A DNA stretch of 6,379 bases from Methylotetracoccus sp. Lineage in GTDB: Bacteria > Pseudomonadota > Gammaproteobacteria > Methylococcales > Methylococcaceae. The position numbers and the translations under genes are program-made. Positions 1 to 6,008 of the stretch are shown piece after piece (position 1 is the stretch's first letter; the number at the start of each line of letters is the position of its first letter). The stretch lies in the NCBI GenBank assembly GCA_025458755.1, contig JALORT010000133.1:1-6379 (forward strand). Reading direction: 5' to 3'. The notes beneath the pieces are model-generated. The model did not search any database. It worked only from the letters and a program-made list of their open reading frames with translations, and had not been told where the DNA came from.

Positions 1-676
1 GTGTGATGATGATGAATCGCTGGGTGATGCCCAAGCCCTGCTGATCCTTCATCATCAGTTGCTGCCAGGACAGCCGGAACGGAGTTCCGGCCGCCACCGC
101 ATCGAGCGCCTGGCGGATCTTAGCCAGCACTGGGTGGAGATCGAGCTCGAAGTCCTTATCGCGCTGCGTCAGCGCATCGCCGATCATCGAGAACAAACCG
201 CGCAGACTGAAATCCTGCGCGAGGCGCCCGATAAACGGCTGCGCGTTGGCCAGGTCGAGCGACAGCTCTTCGAGGTCGGGCAAGTCCAGGTACAGGAGTC
301 CGTTCCTGGCCAGGAATTCGCCGTCGTCGGGGATATAGACCGACTTGATGTCTGCGGAGCGAGCCCGAAGTGCTGCTCCAAGCTGCCTGACGGCCTCGGC
401 GGTCTGCTCCGGGGTATTGCCCTCGACCACCATCAGAAAGGTGCTGACATCCTGCGGGAAAGCGGTTTCCAGCCGAATCCGGTTCCGCTGAAAAGGAAGT
501 TCCGGTGACAGCATTTCCGCGGTGTTGGCGTTGACGCTGAGATTCTTCGTCGCGTAATCCAGCGTCCAGCCGGCCGCGATGAGGAAAATCAGCACGATTT
601 TCCACGGGTGGCGCAGCACCTTGCTTTCCCACCAGGTAATCGACTGCACCAGGAAGTTTGGGGAAAAGAGACTCAT
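1..676 (-). CDS. hpnN: Hopanoid-associated RND/MMPL transporter HpnN, N-terminal part (runs off left edge)
   Basis: This is the first 225 codons of an inner-membrane RND-superfamily transporter that shuttles hopanoids towards the outer membrane; full-length family members are roughly 850-900 residues, so most of the gene lies left of the window. The reading frame is open from ATG at 676 to the edge. Residues 26-38 (KIVLIFLIAAGWT) form the first membrane helix, preceded by the family-typical RHPW. A periplasmic loop follows, with the HpnN-like stretch NANTAEMLSPELPFQ at 49-63, then TAFPQDVSTFLMVVEG, DGEFLARNGLLYL and AQPFIGRLAQDFSLRGL, all as expected for HpnN rather than a generic RND pump. 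It begins 33 bp after hpnG and in the same frame, so it is probably the distal part of the operon. No strong Shine-Dalgarno is visible before the ATG; a TTG at 703 is an in-frame alternative start. Identity rests on recalled family resemblance, not a search. Confidence 0.93.
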   Translation of the reverse strand, partial: MSLFSPNFLVQSITWWESKVLRHPWKIVLIFLIAAGWTLDYATKNLSVNANTAEMLSPELPFQRNRIRLETAFPQDVSTFLMVVEGNTPEQTAEAVRQLGAALRARSADIKSVYIPDDGEFLARNGLLYLDLPDLEELSLDLANAQPFIGRLAQDFSLRGLFSMIGDALTQRDKDFELDLHPVLAKIRQALDAVAAGTPFRLSWQQLMMKDQQGLGITQRFIIIT

Positions 677-709
677 ATCAGGCGACGGCTCGGAAGCTAG
701 CAATGCGAA

Positions 710-1426
710 TTACGCGGCGAGTGAAGGGCCGGCGAGCTCTGCCACCCTGGACAAACTATGAAGGGCCGCCCGAAAGCAGCGATTCAAATGGGTCAGCCCA
801 ACGAGTTCGGAAGGGTCTCGCGCCAGCTCGATGATCAGGCGGACCAGGCGCACTTCGCCGTGCGCGTCTACCGAACGCAAAACCGATCGAGGAACCGGTG
901 TCGATGCGTTGTCGGCGATCGCCCGTACGGCGATGCACGGCACGTTGTGGCCCTTGGCGACGCGGAGAACCGCTGCGCTTTCCATGTCGACGGCGACGGC
1001 CCCGGTCGCATCCCTCAGTCGGCGCTTGCCGGCTACGGTATCGACGATATCGGCACTTTCGGCGATGCCCCCTTCATCGATCCGAATGTCCTCGGCGACG
1101 CTCTGCGCCAAACGACGCCGCCACTCCCCGCAGCAGCCGACATGCGATCCGTCCGACGTCCGCACCGATGCCGGCAGAATGACGTCTCCGGGCGCCAAAT
1201 GATCGGCCAGCGCTCCGGCGCAGCCCCAGGACACTAACCGACGTGCGCCACGCGCAACCAATTCATCCGCAGCGGCTTCAGCGTTGCTGGCGCCGGAACC
1301 GCTGACCCGAATCAAGCATCGGCCGTGCAGCTCCACTGTAGCGAGCCGCCTCGCCTTCTGGCGCGTCAGACTTCGGCATTCCAGTGGTAACGCGATCACA
1401 AAGCCGATCGGGTCACGCTCCGTCAC
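710..1426 (-). CDS. hpnG: Hopanoid-associated nucleosidase HpnG (adenosylhopane nucleosidase)
   Basis: A 238-residue cytoplasmic protein of the purine nucleoside phosphorylase/MTA-SAH nucleosidase superfamily. In hopanoid producers HpnG cleaves adenine from adenosylhopane, giving ribosylhopane on the way to bacteriohopanepolyols. Visible features are an N-terminal strand with ALPLE (Glu16, in the place of the nucleosidase catalytic Glu), the glycine-rich VSGSGASNAEAAA (41-53), WGCAGAL (67-73), APGDVILP (78-85), the substrate-binding VAVDMESAAV (144-153; Met148, Glu149) and RAIAD (168-172), whose Asp172 matches the catalytic Asp of MTA/SAH nucleosidases. The start is GTG, and its first 14 bp overlap the 3' end of shc, implying coupled translation; the next in-frame GTG (codon 10) would cut into the first core strand, so 1426 is preferred. 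A general MTA/SAH nucleosidase is the alternative, but the position between shc and hpnN argues for HpnG. Confidence 0.93.
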   Translation of the reverse strand: MTERDPIGFVIALPLECRSLTRQKARRLATVELHGRCLIRVSGSGASNAEAAADELVARGARRLVSWGCAGALADHLAPGDVILPASVRTSDGSHVGCCGEWRRRLAQSVAEDIRIDEGGIAESADIVDTVAGKRRLRDATGAVAVDMESAAVLRVAKGHNVPCIAVRAIADNASTPVPRSVLRSVDAHGEVRLVRLIIELARDPSELVGLTHLNRCFRAALHSLSRVAELAGPSLAA

Positions 1427-3374
1427 GTGTCTCGTTCCGATATCGCGCCAGGGCCCACAGCGGGAAGAACTTATCGTAGCCGTGATACTTCAGGTAGAAC
1501 ACCTTCGGAAAGCCCGGCGCCGTAAAGCAGGCGTCCTTCCAGAAACCGTCGGGCTGCTGGTGACGCAGCAGGTAATCGACACCCGCTCGCACCTCAGTCG
1601 ACTCTGCTTCACCCGCGGCCAGCAGGGCCAGCAACGCCAGTCCGGTCTGAAACGCGGTGCTGGTGTGATAGCGTCCGCGGCACGAGGGGTCGTGGTAGCT
1701 GAAATTGTCCTCGCCCCAGCCGCCATCCGGCCGCTGGACGCTTTTCAACCACTCCACCGCCCGGCGCACGCTGGGATCGGTACTCGGTACGCCGGCGAGC
1801 TCGAAACCTACCAGCACCGACCAGGTGCCGTAGATGTAGTTGGTCCCCCACCGTCCGAACCAGGAACCATCCGCTTCCTGTTCACGGCGTAGATAGGCGA
1901 TGGTAGCGTCCACCACAGCGCGCATCTCCGGTCGCCGGTCGAGCATTTTCGCGAGAAACATCGCGCAACGACCACTGACATCTGCGGTCGGCGGATCGAG
2001 TAAGGCGCCGTGGTCAGCGAAGGGGATCTGATTCAGGTGGTAGTGCGTGTTATCCGCGTCAAAGGCGCCGAATCCGCCATTCGTCGATTGCATGCCGCCA
2101 ATCCAGGTAATCGCACGGTCCAGGGGCGCATCGAATTCGGGATCTTCCGCTTGCGCCATCGCATGCGCCACCACGGCGCTGTCGTCCACGTCCGGGTAAT
2201 GCGGGTTGTCGAACTGGAAGGCCCAACCGCCCCCGGCAAGACCGGGGCGGTTCACGCGCCAGTCACCCGGCTCGTCGGTCACCTGTTTCGTGACCAGCCA
2301 GCGAATGCCTCGCTTCACAGCGGAGGAGGTTTCACTGGAGTCCTCATACTTGTTCACTTCCTGCAAGGACAGCGAAACCAGAGCGGTATCCCACACCGGA
2401 GAAACACAGGGCTGGCAGTAGGCGGAATCGCCATCGATGACCAACAGGCGATCGATCGCCTCTTTGGCCACGCGCCGGCGCTCGTCTTCCGGCGGAATGC
2501 CGAGCACATCCATCGCCTCGTAGGCATTCACCATCGCCGGAAAAATCGCACCAAGTCCGCTGTGGCCGTTCAGGCGCTCCATGAACCATTCCTCTGCCCG
2601 CGCGGTCGCGCGCCGGCGCATCGCGGCCGGGATCAGCGGTTCCAGCATGCGTCCGAACCGTTCGAGGGCAAGAATCAATTTGCCCAGCGGCGTTTTTACA
2701 TGCGCAAAGTAATTCTTCTCCTGCATCGGGGCGACGGTAAACAGTTCGTGGACGCCGACTTTGTGCGGATTGCGCGCCTTGACTTTGAAGGAGCACAGGA
2801 TGAACAGCGGTACCATCACCGTGCGGGACCAGTAGGAGACTTTGTCCAAGTGAAAAGGGAACCACTTGGGCAACAGCATGATTTCGACCGGGATGAACGG
2901 CACGCCTCGCCAAGGAATCTGCTCGAAGATGGCCAGCATGATCCGGGTAAACACGTTCGCTCGCGCGGCACCACCCTGAGCGAGCACCCACTCGCGCGCC
3001 TGTTTCATGTGCGGCGCGTCGATTGAATCGCCGGCCAGCTTGAGCGCGTAGTAGGCTTTCACGGTGGCGCTGATATCCCCCGCTCCACCCAGGAACAGCG
3101 GATAGCTGCCGTCGGCTTGCTGATGCGCCCGCAGATAATTGGCGATCTTGGCTTGCAGCGCCCGGTCGATCTCGTCCATGTGATGCATCATCAGGATGTA
3201 TTCGGCGGGAATCGTACAGTCCGCCTCGAGTTCGAACACCCAGTAGCCTTCGCGGTGCTGCAGACCCAGCAGCTTCCGCTTCGCCCGACCTATCGCACGA
3301 TCGAGCGGGCTATGCAGATCATTGACCCCCGCCACAGAGCTGAAAACATCATGGTCCGTCGTTTCTTTGAACAT
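1413..3374 (-). CDS. shc: Squalene-hopene cyclase
   Basis: This 653-residue protein, a normal length for the family, cyclises squalene to hopene/diploptene and hopanol, the committing step of hopanoid synthesis, as a monotopic membrane enzyme. The catalytic acid motif DXDD is DVDD at 395-398 within PHYPDVDDSAVVAHA. QW repeats (QxxxGxW-like) are seen at 39-45 (QHREGYW), 85-91 (last residue Tyr), 429-435 (last residue Phe), 499-505 (QEADGSW), 547-553 (QRPDGGW) and 606-612 (QQPDGFW). Other signatures are QPCVSPVWDTAL (321-332), GGWAFQF (382-388), DHGALLDPPTADVSGR and the C-terminal GFPKVFYLKYHGYDKFFPLWALARY. Bacterial squalene rather than oxidosqualene cyclase fits both length and context. The ATG at 3374 lies 21 bp after the squalene synthase stop, with GGGAG as the only candidate ribosome site; the end overlaps hpnG by 14 bp. 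All expected key motifs are present and no frameshift is seen. The gene is also known as hpnF. Confidence 0.98.
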   Translation of the reverse strand: MFKETTDHDVFSSVAGVNDLHSPLDRAIGRAKRKLLGLQHREGYWVFELEADCTIPAEYILMMHHMDEIDRALQAKIANYLRAHQQADGSYPLFLGGAGDISATVKAYYALKLAGDSIDAPHMKQAREWVLAQGGAARANVFTRIMLAIFEQIPWRGVPFIPVEIMLLPKWFPFHLDKVSYWSRTVMVPLFILCSFKVKARNPHKVGVHELFTVAPMQEKNYFAHVKTPLGKLILALERFGRMLEPLIPAAMRRRATARAEEWFMERLNGHSGLGAIFPAMVNAYEAMDVLGIPPEDERRRVAKEAIDRLLVIDGDSAYCQPCVSPVWDTALVSLSLQEVNKYEDSSETSSAVKRGIRWLVTKQVTDEPGDWRVNRPGLAGGGWAFQFDNPHYPDVDDSAVVAHAMAQAEDPEFDAPLDRAITWIGGMQSTNGGFGAFDADNTHYHLNQIPFADHGALLDPPTADVSGRCAMFLAKMLDRRPEMRAVVDATIAYLRREQEADGSWFGRWGTNYIYGTWSVLVGFELAGVPSTDPSVRRAVEWLKSVQRPDGGWGEDNFSYHDPSCRGRYHTSTAFQTGLALLALLAAGEAESTEVRAGVDYLLRHQQPDGFWKDACFTAPGFPKVFYLKYHGYDKFFPLWALARYRNETRDGA

Positions 3375-3395
3375 ATTGAGGAGTGTCTCCCAAAC
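3375..3395 (-). promoter_or_regulatory. shc ribosome-binding region with a small hairpin
   Basis: On the transcribed strand the 21-bp gap between squalene synthase and shc contains GGGAG followed by ACA and CTCCT. GGGAG is the only Shine-Dalgarno-like sequence, about 12 nt before the shc ATG, which is longer than ideal. GGAG and CTCC are perfectly complementary around the 3-nt loop, and a G-U pair can extend the stem to five pairs, so the ribosome site could be partly masked. The complementarity is seen directly; any effect on translation is inference, and the stem is short. Confidence 0.4.
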
Positions 3396-4556
3396 TTAAA
3401 GTGACTGGTTTTCTGTTCGGTCTTCTTTTGAAGACAGCCGTGCCAGCGCCGGGTCGGCATCGGGTAATCCTCGGCCGGCAACAAAAAAGATGGCGCGCAG
3501 CAACGCATCGTGCCCTCGTGCGAACCGGCTCGTCAGCACGGTCGCCTTGACGGCACGCCGAGTGATCTTTACTTGGGATGATTCGACAAAGTCCAGATGA
3601 GCATTGATTTTTCTCAGGGTCAGCAGTGCCATACCCAGAGCCCACAAGCAAAACTCCCGCATGCCGGCTTCACCGGGGGGAATGAGCAAGGTATACGCAA
3701 GAGCGTTCTTGAGGTGCTGATGCGCGACGCCGATCAATCGGCTGAACGTGCTTCGGAATGCCGCATCGGTGTTGCCTGGACGCAACGAACGTAGGTCGAA
3801 ACCGGCCTCGCGAAACATGTCGCCCGGGAGCCAACAGACGCCGCGATCATGGTCATCCCATAGATCCTTCAGGATATTCGTCATCTGCAGTCCCTGACCG
3901 AACGAAACCGCCAGGCGCATCATTTCGTCGCGGTGTGCGGCAATCTCTGGCGAGTAGAGACAGAACAGCTTGGTCAACATTTCGCCGACGACACCGGCGA
4001 CGTAGTAGCAGTAATCATTCATCTCCTGGAGATTCGCCAAGCCGCCGCTCAAATCGCGATCCTGGAATTCCGCCATACCATCGGCCATGGTGTTGACGCA
4101 GGTGGAGAGGGCAGCGCGCGTGGCGGTGTCGAAAGCATGCGTGATGCCGATTACCCGCGGCATGACGGCGATCAGTTCGTGCTCGGCAGGCAGCGTGTTG
4201 GTCGACAGCAGGGGCGCGAGATCGGCGGCCAATGACACCGAGTCACCGCGTCCGGCGACGACCTCGGCGAACCGCCGGCAAAACCTCCGCTTCCGCGCGC
4301 TGTCAAGCGACACCTCGTCTTCGATCGTGTCGACGATGCGGCACAGCAGGTAAGCGTTGGAGACCGGTCCGGCGAGTGCAGGGGGAAGCCGGGGTATCGT
4401 GAGAGCGAACGTTCTCGACACGCCATCCAGCAGCCGTGCCTGGAAGTCATCGTCCTGCAGGAGGCCAAGTTCGCACTCCGATTGGGCTGAAAAGACCGCT
4501 GCCGCAGGGGCTTCGGGCGCCGTCGCAAGCACAGTGCCGTGGGGGTTCAGTCGCAT
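3396..4556 (-). CDS. sqs: Squalene synthase (single-enzyme, Sqs type; squalene/phytoene synthase family)
   Basis: This 386-residue trans-isoprenyl diphosphate synthase (head-to-head condensing) probably joins two farnesyl diphosphates through presqualene diphosphate and reduces the product to squalene, feeding Shc. The entry motif SRTFALTIPRLP (47-58) leads to the first aspartate-rich site DTIED (76-80, in LCRIVDTIEDEV). The NDYCYYVAGVVGEM segment (180-193) resembles the SQS sequence carrying the active-site Tyr, and the second aspartate-rich site is TNILKDLWDDHDRG (226-239). The later LWALGMALLTLRKI (305-318) resembles a helix of reductive squalene synthases and is one reason to prefer Sqs over HpnD or phytoene synthase. 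No C-terminal membrane anchor is evident; the tail is charged. No HpnC, HpnD or HpnE is in the window. The ATG at 4556 has GGAG only 3 nt upstream; the first ~30 residues look non-conserved, so a slightly later start such as the GTG at codon 9 is possible. It is the first gene of the leftward operon. Confidence 0.9.
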   Translation of the reverse strand: MRLNPHGTVLATAPEAPAAAVFSAQSECELGLLQDDDFQARLLDGVSRTFALTIPRLPPALAGPVSNAYLLCRIVDTIEDEVSLDSARKRRFCRRFAEVVAGRGDSVSLAADLAPLLSTNTLPAEHELIAVMPRVIGITHAFDTATRAALSTCVNTMADGMAEFQDRDLSGGLANLQEMNDYCYYVAGVVGEMLTKLFCLYSPEIAAHRDEMMRLAVSFGQGLQMTNILKDLWDDHDRGVCWLPGDMFREAGFDLRSLRPGNTDAAFRSTFSRLIGVAHQHLKNALAYTLLIPPGEAGMREFCLWALGMALLTLRKINAHLDFVESSQVKITRRAVKATVLTSRFARGHDALLRAIFFVAGRGLPDADPALARLSSKEDRTENQSL

Positions 4557-4577
4557 GGGCTCCGTAAAATGATGATT

Positions 4578-4605
4578 ATTCTACCGATTTCTATCGGCGA
4601 GTCAA
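4578..4605 (-). promoter_or_regulatory. Predicted sigma70-type promoter for the leftward sqs-shc-hpnG-hpnN operon
   Basis: Read on the minus strand, TTGACT (4605-4600) is a five-of-six match to the -35 consensus and TAGAAT (4583-4578) a five-of-six match to the -10, separated by 16 bp. Transcription would start near 4571, leaving a leader of only about 15 nt before the squalene synthase ATG, just enough for the GGAG at 4563-4560. The good match and the AT-rich setting make this the best leftward promoter in the gap. It is a prediction from sequence only. Confidence 0.6.
4584..4597. repeat. Inverted repeat CCGAT-N4-ATCGG in the sqs promoter spacer (operator-like)
   Basis: A perfect 5-bp inverted repeat with a 4-bp centre (CCGATTTCTATCGG) occupies most of the spacer between the predicted -35 and -10 of the leftward promoter. 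A repressor or spacer-binding activator of the MerR kind would bind in this position. The repeat is short enough to occur by chance; its exact placement is the reason to note it. No known operator is recognised. Confidence 0.4.
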
Positions 4606-4630
4606 TGTTGTTGCGAATTAAACAAAGGAT

Positions 4631-4659
4631 TTGATCAAAAAACAACTTCCTATTATCAT
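4631..4659 (+). promoter_or_regulatory. Predicted sigma70-type promoter for hpnH
   Basis: TTGATC (4631-4636; four of six to the -35 consensus) and TATCAT (4654-4659; five of six to the -10) are separated by exactly 17 bp in an AT-rich stretch. Transcription would begin near 4666, giving an hpnH leader of about 144 nt that contains the hairpin at 4691-4738. An overlapping TATTAT at 4651-4656 would give a 14-bp spacer and is less likely. It is a prediction only. Confidence 0.5.
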
Positions 4660-4667
4660 GCTAGGAA
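4647..4667. repeat. Inverted repeat TTCCTA-N9-TAGGAA over the hpnH -10 region (operator-like)
   Basis: Perfect 6-bp arms (4647-4652 and 4662-4667) flank a 9-bp centre that contains the predicted -10 element of hpnH. The 21-bp span matches the size of many dimeric regulator sites, and binding there would block the rightward promoter. The arms differ from those of the dyad at 4584-4597, so a single common regulator is not implied. No known family's operator is recognised. Confidence 0.4.
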
Positions 4668-4690
4668 AAACGGATGCAATCAAATTGTCG

Positions 4691-4738
4691 CGCGATCGCC
4701 GAATCTCCGCTGGTCTGATCGGGAGTTGGGCGATCGCG
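4691..4738 (+). repeat. Long inverted repeat/hairpin in the hpnH leader, arms containing GCGATCGC
   Basis: CGCGATCGCC (4691-4700) is a perfect inverse of GGCGATCGCG (4729-4738). Inside these arms CTCC (4705-4708) and GGAG (4722-4725) can also pair, leaving a 13-nt loop, so the RNA would form a stem of ten plus four pairs around a small internal loop. Each outer arm itself contains the 8-bp palindrome GCGATCGC, so the element could also be a pair of protein sites on DNA. It lies 71 bp before the hpnH ATG and is not followed by a T run, so it is not a typical terminator. Function is unknown. Confidence 0.55.
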
Positions 4739-4797
4739 TTTGGTCCGTGACGAGCCATGGCGGATTCGGGCTCGCACGAATGTTGTAGGATCACTAC

Positions 4798-4802
4798 AGG
4801 AG
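4798..4802 (+). promoter_or_regulatory. Shine-Dalgarno site of hpnH
   Basis: AGGAG sits 7 nt before the ATG at 4810. It is the strongest ribosome-binding site in the window and fixes the hpnH start. Confidence 0.85.
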
Positions 4803-4809
4803 AGCGGTA

Positions 4810-5916
4810 ATGGGCGTTCCTTTACGTCAACAAATCAGCGTTGCAAAGTATCTGATCAAGCAGAAGTTGAAGGGGGTCGAACGCTATCCCCTCGTGCTGA
4901 TGCTGGAGCCTCTATTTCGGTGCAATCTGGCATGTGCGGGCTGCGGGAAAATCGATTACCCCGATGAGATTCTGAATCGGCGGCTCAGTGTGGAGGAATG
5001 CCTTGGCGCCGTCGATGAGTGCGGTGCGCCGATCGTGTCGATCGCAGGCGGTGAGCCCTTGCTGCACAAGGAACTTCCGCAGGTGGTTGAGGGCATCATC
5101 CAGCGCAAAAAGTACGTGTACCTTTGTACTAACGCGCTGTTGTTGAAAAAGCGAATCGATGATTACAAACCTTCTCCGTACTTGACCTTCTCGATTCATC
5201 TCGACGGCAACCGCGAGCGGCATGATGCCTCGGTCTGCCAGAAGGGTGTTTTCGACCGCGCGGTGGAAGCCGCAGAGATGGCAATCGCCAAGGGCTTTCG
5301 GGTCACACTGAACTGTACCCTGTTCCAGGGCGAGTCGGCGGAAGAGGTGGCGGAATTTCTGGAACATACCAAGAAGCTAGGCGTGGAGGGTGTCACGATC
5401 GCTCCCGGATTCAGCTATGAGCATGCGCCGCAGAAAAACATCTTCATCAAGATGCGGGAGAGCAAAGAACTGTTCCGCAAAATTTTCCGGTTAGGGCGCG
5501 GCCGCGGCTGGAAACTCAATCACTCCAGCCTCTATCTGGATTTCCTGGCGGGCAACCAGTCGTACAACTGCACTCCTTGGGGTAACCCCACACGCAACAT
5601 TTTCGGCTGGCAGAAACCCTGCTACCTGCTGGTCGACGAAGGCTATGCGCCTTCTTACCAGGCGTTGATGGAAGAGACACCCTGGCACAAATACGGGAAT
5701 TCGAAAAATCCCAAATGCGCCAACTGTATGGCCCATTGCGGCTACGAAGCCTCCGCGGTGGAAGACGCCATGCAGAATCCGCTGAAGGCGGCGTGGGTTG
5801 CACTGCTCGGGCCCCGCACCTGGGGCGAAATGGCACCGGAACCGGTCCCGGAGTACGAGGTCGACCCAAAGCCGATTCGTGCGCGTCCGGCCATCCGCAT
5901 CCAAGCGGTCGACTAG
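4810..5916 (+). CDS. hpnH: Radical SAM adenosylhopane synthase HpnH
   Basis: A 368-residue cytoplasmic radical SAM enzyme that adds the 5'-deoxyadenosyl radical, made from S-adenosylmethionine, to diploptene to form adenosylhopane, the first extended C35 hopanoid. The [4Fe-4S] motif CxxxCxxC is Cys38, Cys42 and Cys45 (RCNLACAGC). The SAM-binding GGEP is at 80-83 and SIHLDG at 128-133. Cys106 (VYLCTNAL) falls at the residue I recall as the proposed hydrogen donor in Streptomyces HpnH. Further cysteines at 254, 271, 303, 306 and 310 (KCANCMAHCGYEA) resemble the C-terminal cysteine-rich region of the family. Length is normal and the start is fixed by a good AGGAG. It is transcribed away from the shc operon, yet its substrate comes from Shc and its product feeds HpnG, encoded in that operon. 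A relative acting on another lipid is unlikely here. Confidence 0.97.
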   Translation: MGVPLRQQISVAKYLIKQKLKGVERYPLVLMLEPLFRCNLACAGCGKIDYPDEILNRRLSVEECLGAVDECGAPIVSIAGGEPLLHKELPQVVEGIIQRKKYVYLCTNALLLKKRIDDYKPSPYLTFSIHLDGNRERHDASVCQKGVFDRAVEAAEMAIAKGFRVTLNCTLFQGESAEEVAEFLEHTKKLGVEGVTIAPGFSYEHAPQKNIFIKMRESKELFRKIFRLGRGRGWKLNHSSLYLDFLAGNQSYNCTPWGNPTRNIFGWQKPCYLLVDEGYAPSYQALMEETPWHKYGNSKNPKCANCMAHCGYEASAVEDAMQNPLKAAWVALLGPRTWGEMAPEPVPEYEVDPKPIRARPAIRIQAVD

Positions 5917-5935
5917 CCGCTTGCCGACACTTCAC

Positions 5936-5972
5936 ACTGCCGCCCCGAGCCGCCGCGGCTCGGGGCGGCAGT
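5936..5972 (+). terminator. Very strong hairpin after hpnH (terminator or attenuator before hpnB)
   Basis: ACTGCCGCCCCGAGCC (5936-5951) is perfectly complementary to 5957-5972 around GCCGC. An extra G-C pair inside the loop gives 17 continuous pairs closed by CCG. The hairpin begins 19 bp after the hpnH stop and ends 36 bp before hpnB. The downstream sequence (CGTCTCATCATC) is only mildly T-rich, so this is not a classic intrinsic terminator; it may act bidirectionally, protect the hpnH mRNA 3' end, or lower hpnB expression relative to hpnH. Confidence 0.7.
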
Positions 5973-6008
5973 CGTCTCATCATCTGGAACGCTCGTGGTG
6001 AACTCTCC

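Noticed and set aside
156..632. A 158-codon minus-strand open frame in the hpnN region
   Set aside because: It is in a different frame from the hpnN translation, which shows a membrane helix and family motifs; this product is Arg-rich and without a recognisable domain.
1284..1892. A 202-codon plus-strand open frame across the hpnG/shc junction
   Set aside because: It is antisense to two well-supported genes, with no family resemblance and no clear ribosome site.
2010..3026. A 338-codon open frame on the plus strand opposite shc
   Set aside because: It lies wholly antisense to shc, whose translation has all the cyclase motifs. Its own product is rich in Arg, His and Gly with no recognisable domain, as expected of the antisense frame of a GC-rich gene.
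4631..4638. TTGATCAA considered as an FNR/CRP-family site
   Set aside because: FNR sites are TTGAT-N4-ATCAA; here the half-sites are fused with no spacer, so the palindrome is better explained as part of the -35 region and chance.
4691..4738. Leader hairpin considered as a SAM riboswitch for the SAM-using enzyme HpnH
   Set aside because: No conserved SAM riboswitch core, kink-turn or pseudoknot pattern is recognisable; it is a simple long stem with an internal loop, so it is kept only as an unexplained inverted repeat.
4740..4967. A 75-codon plus-strand open frame running into hpnH
   Set aside because: It overlaps the hpnH start in another frame and has no good ribosome site, whereas the AGGAG at 4798 serves the hpnH ATG.
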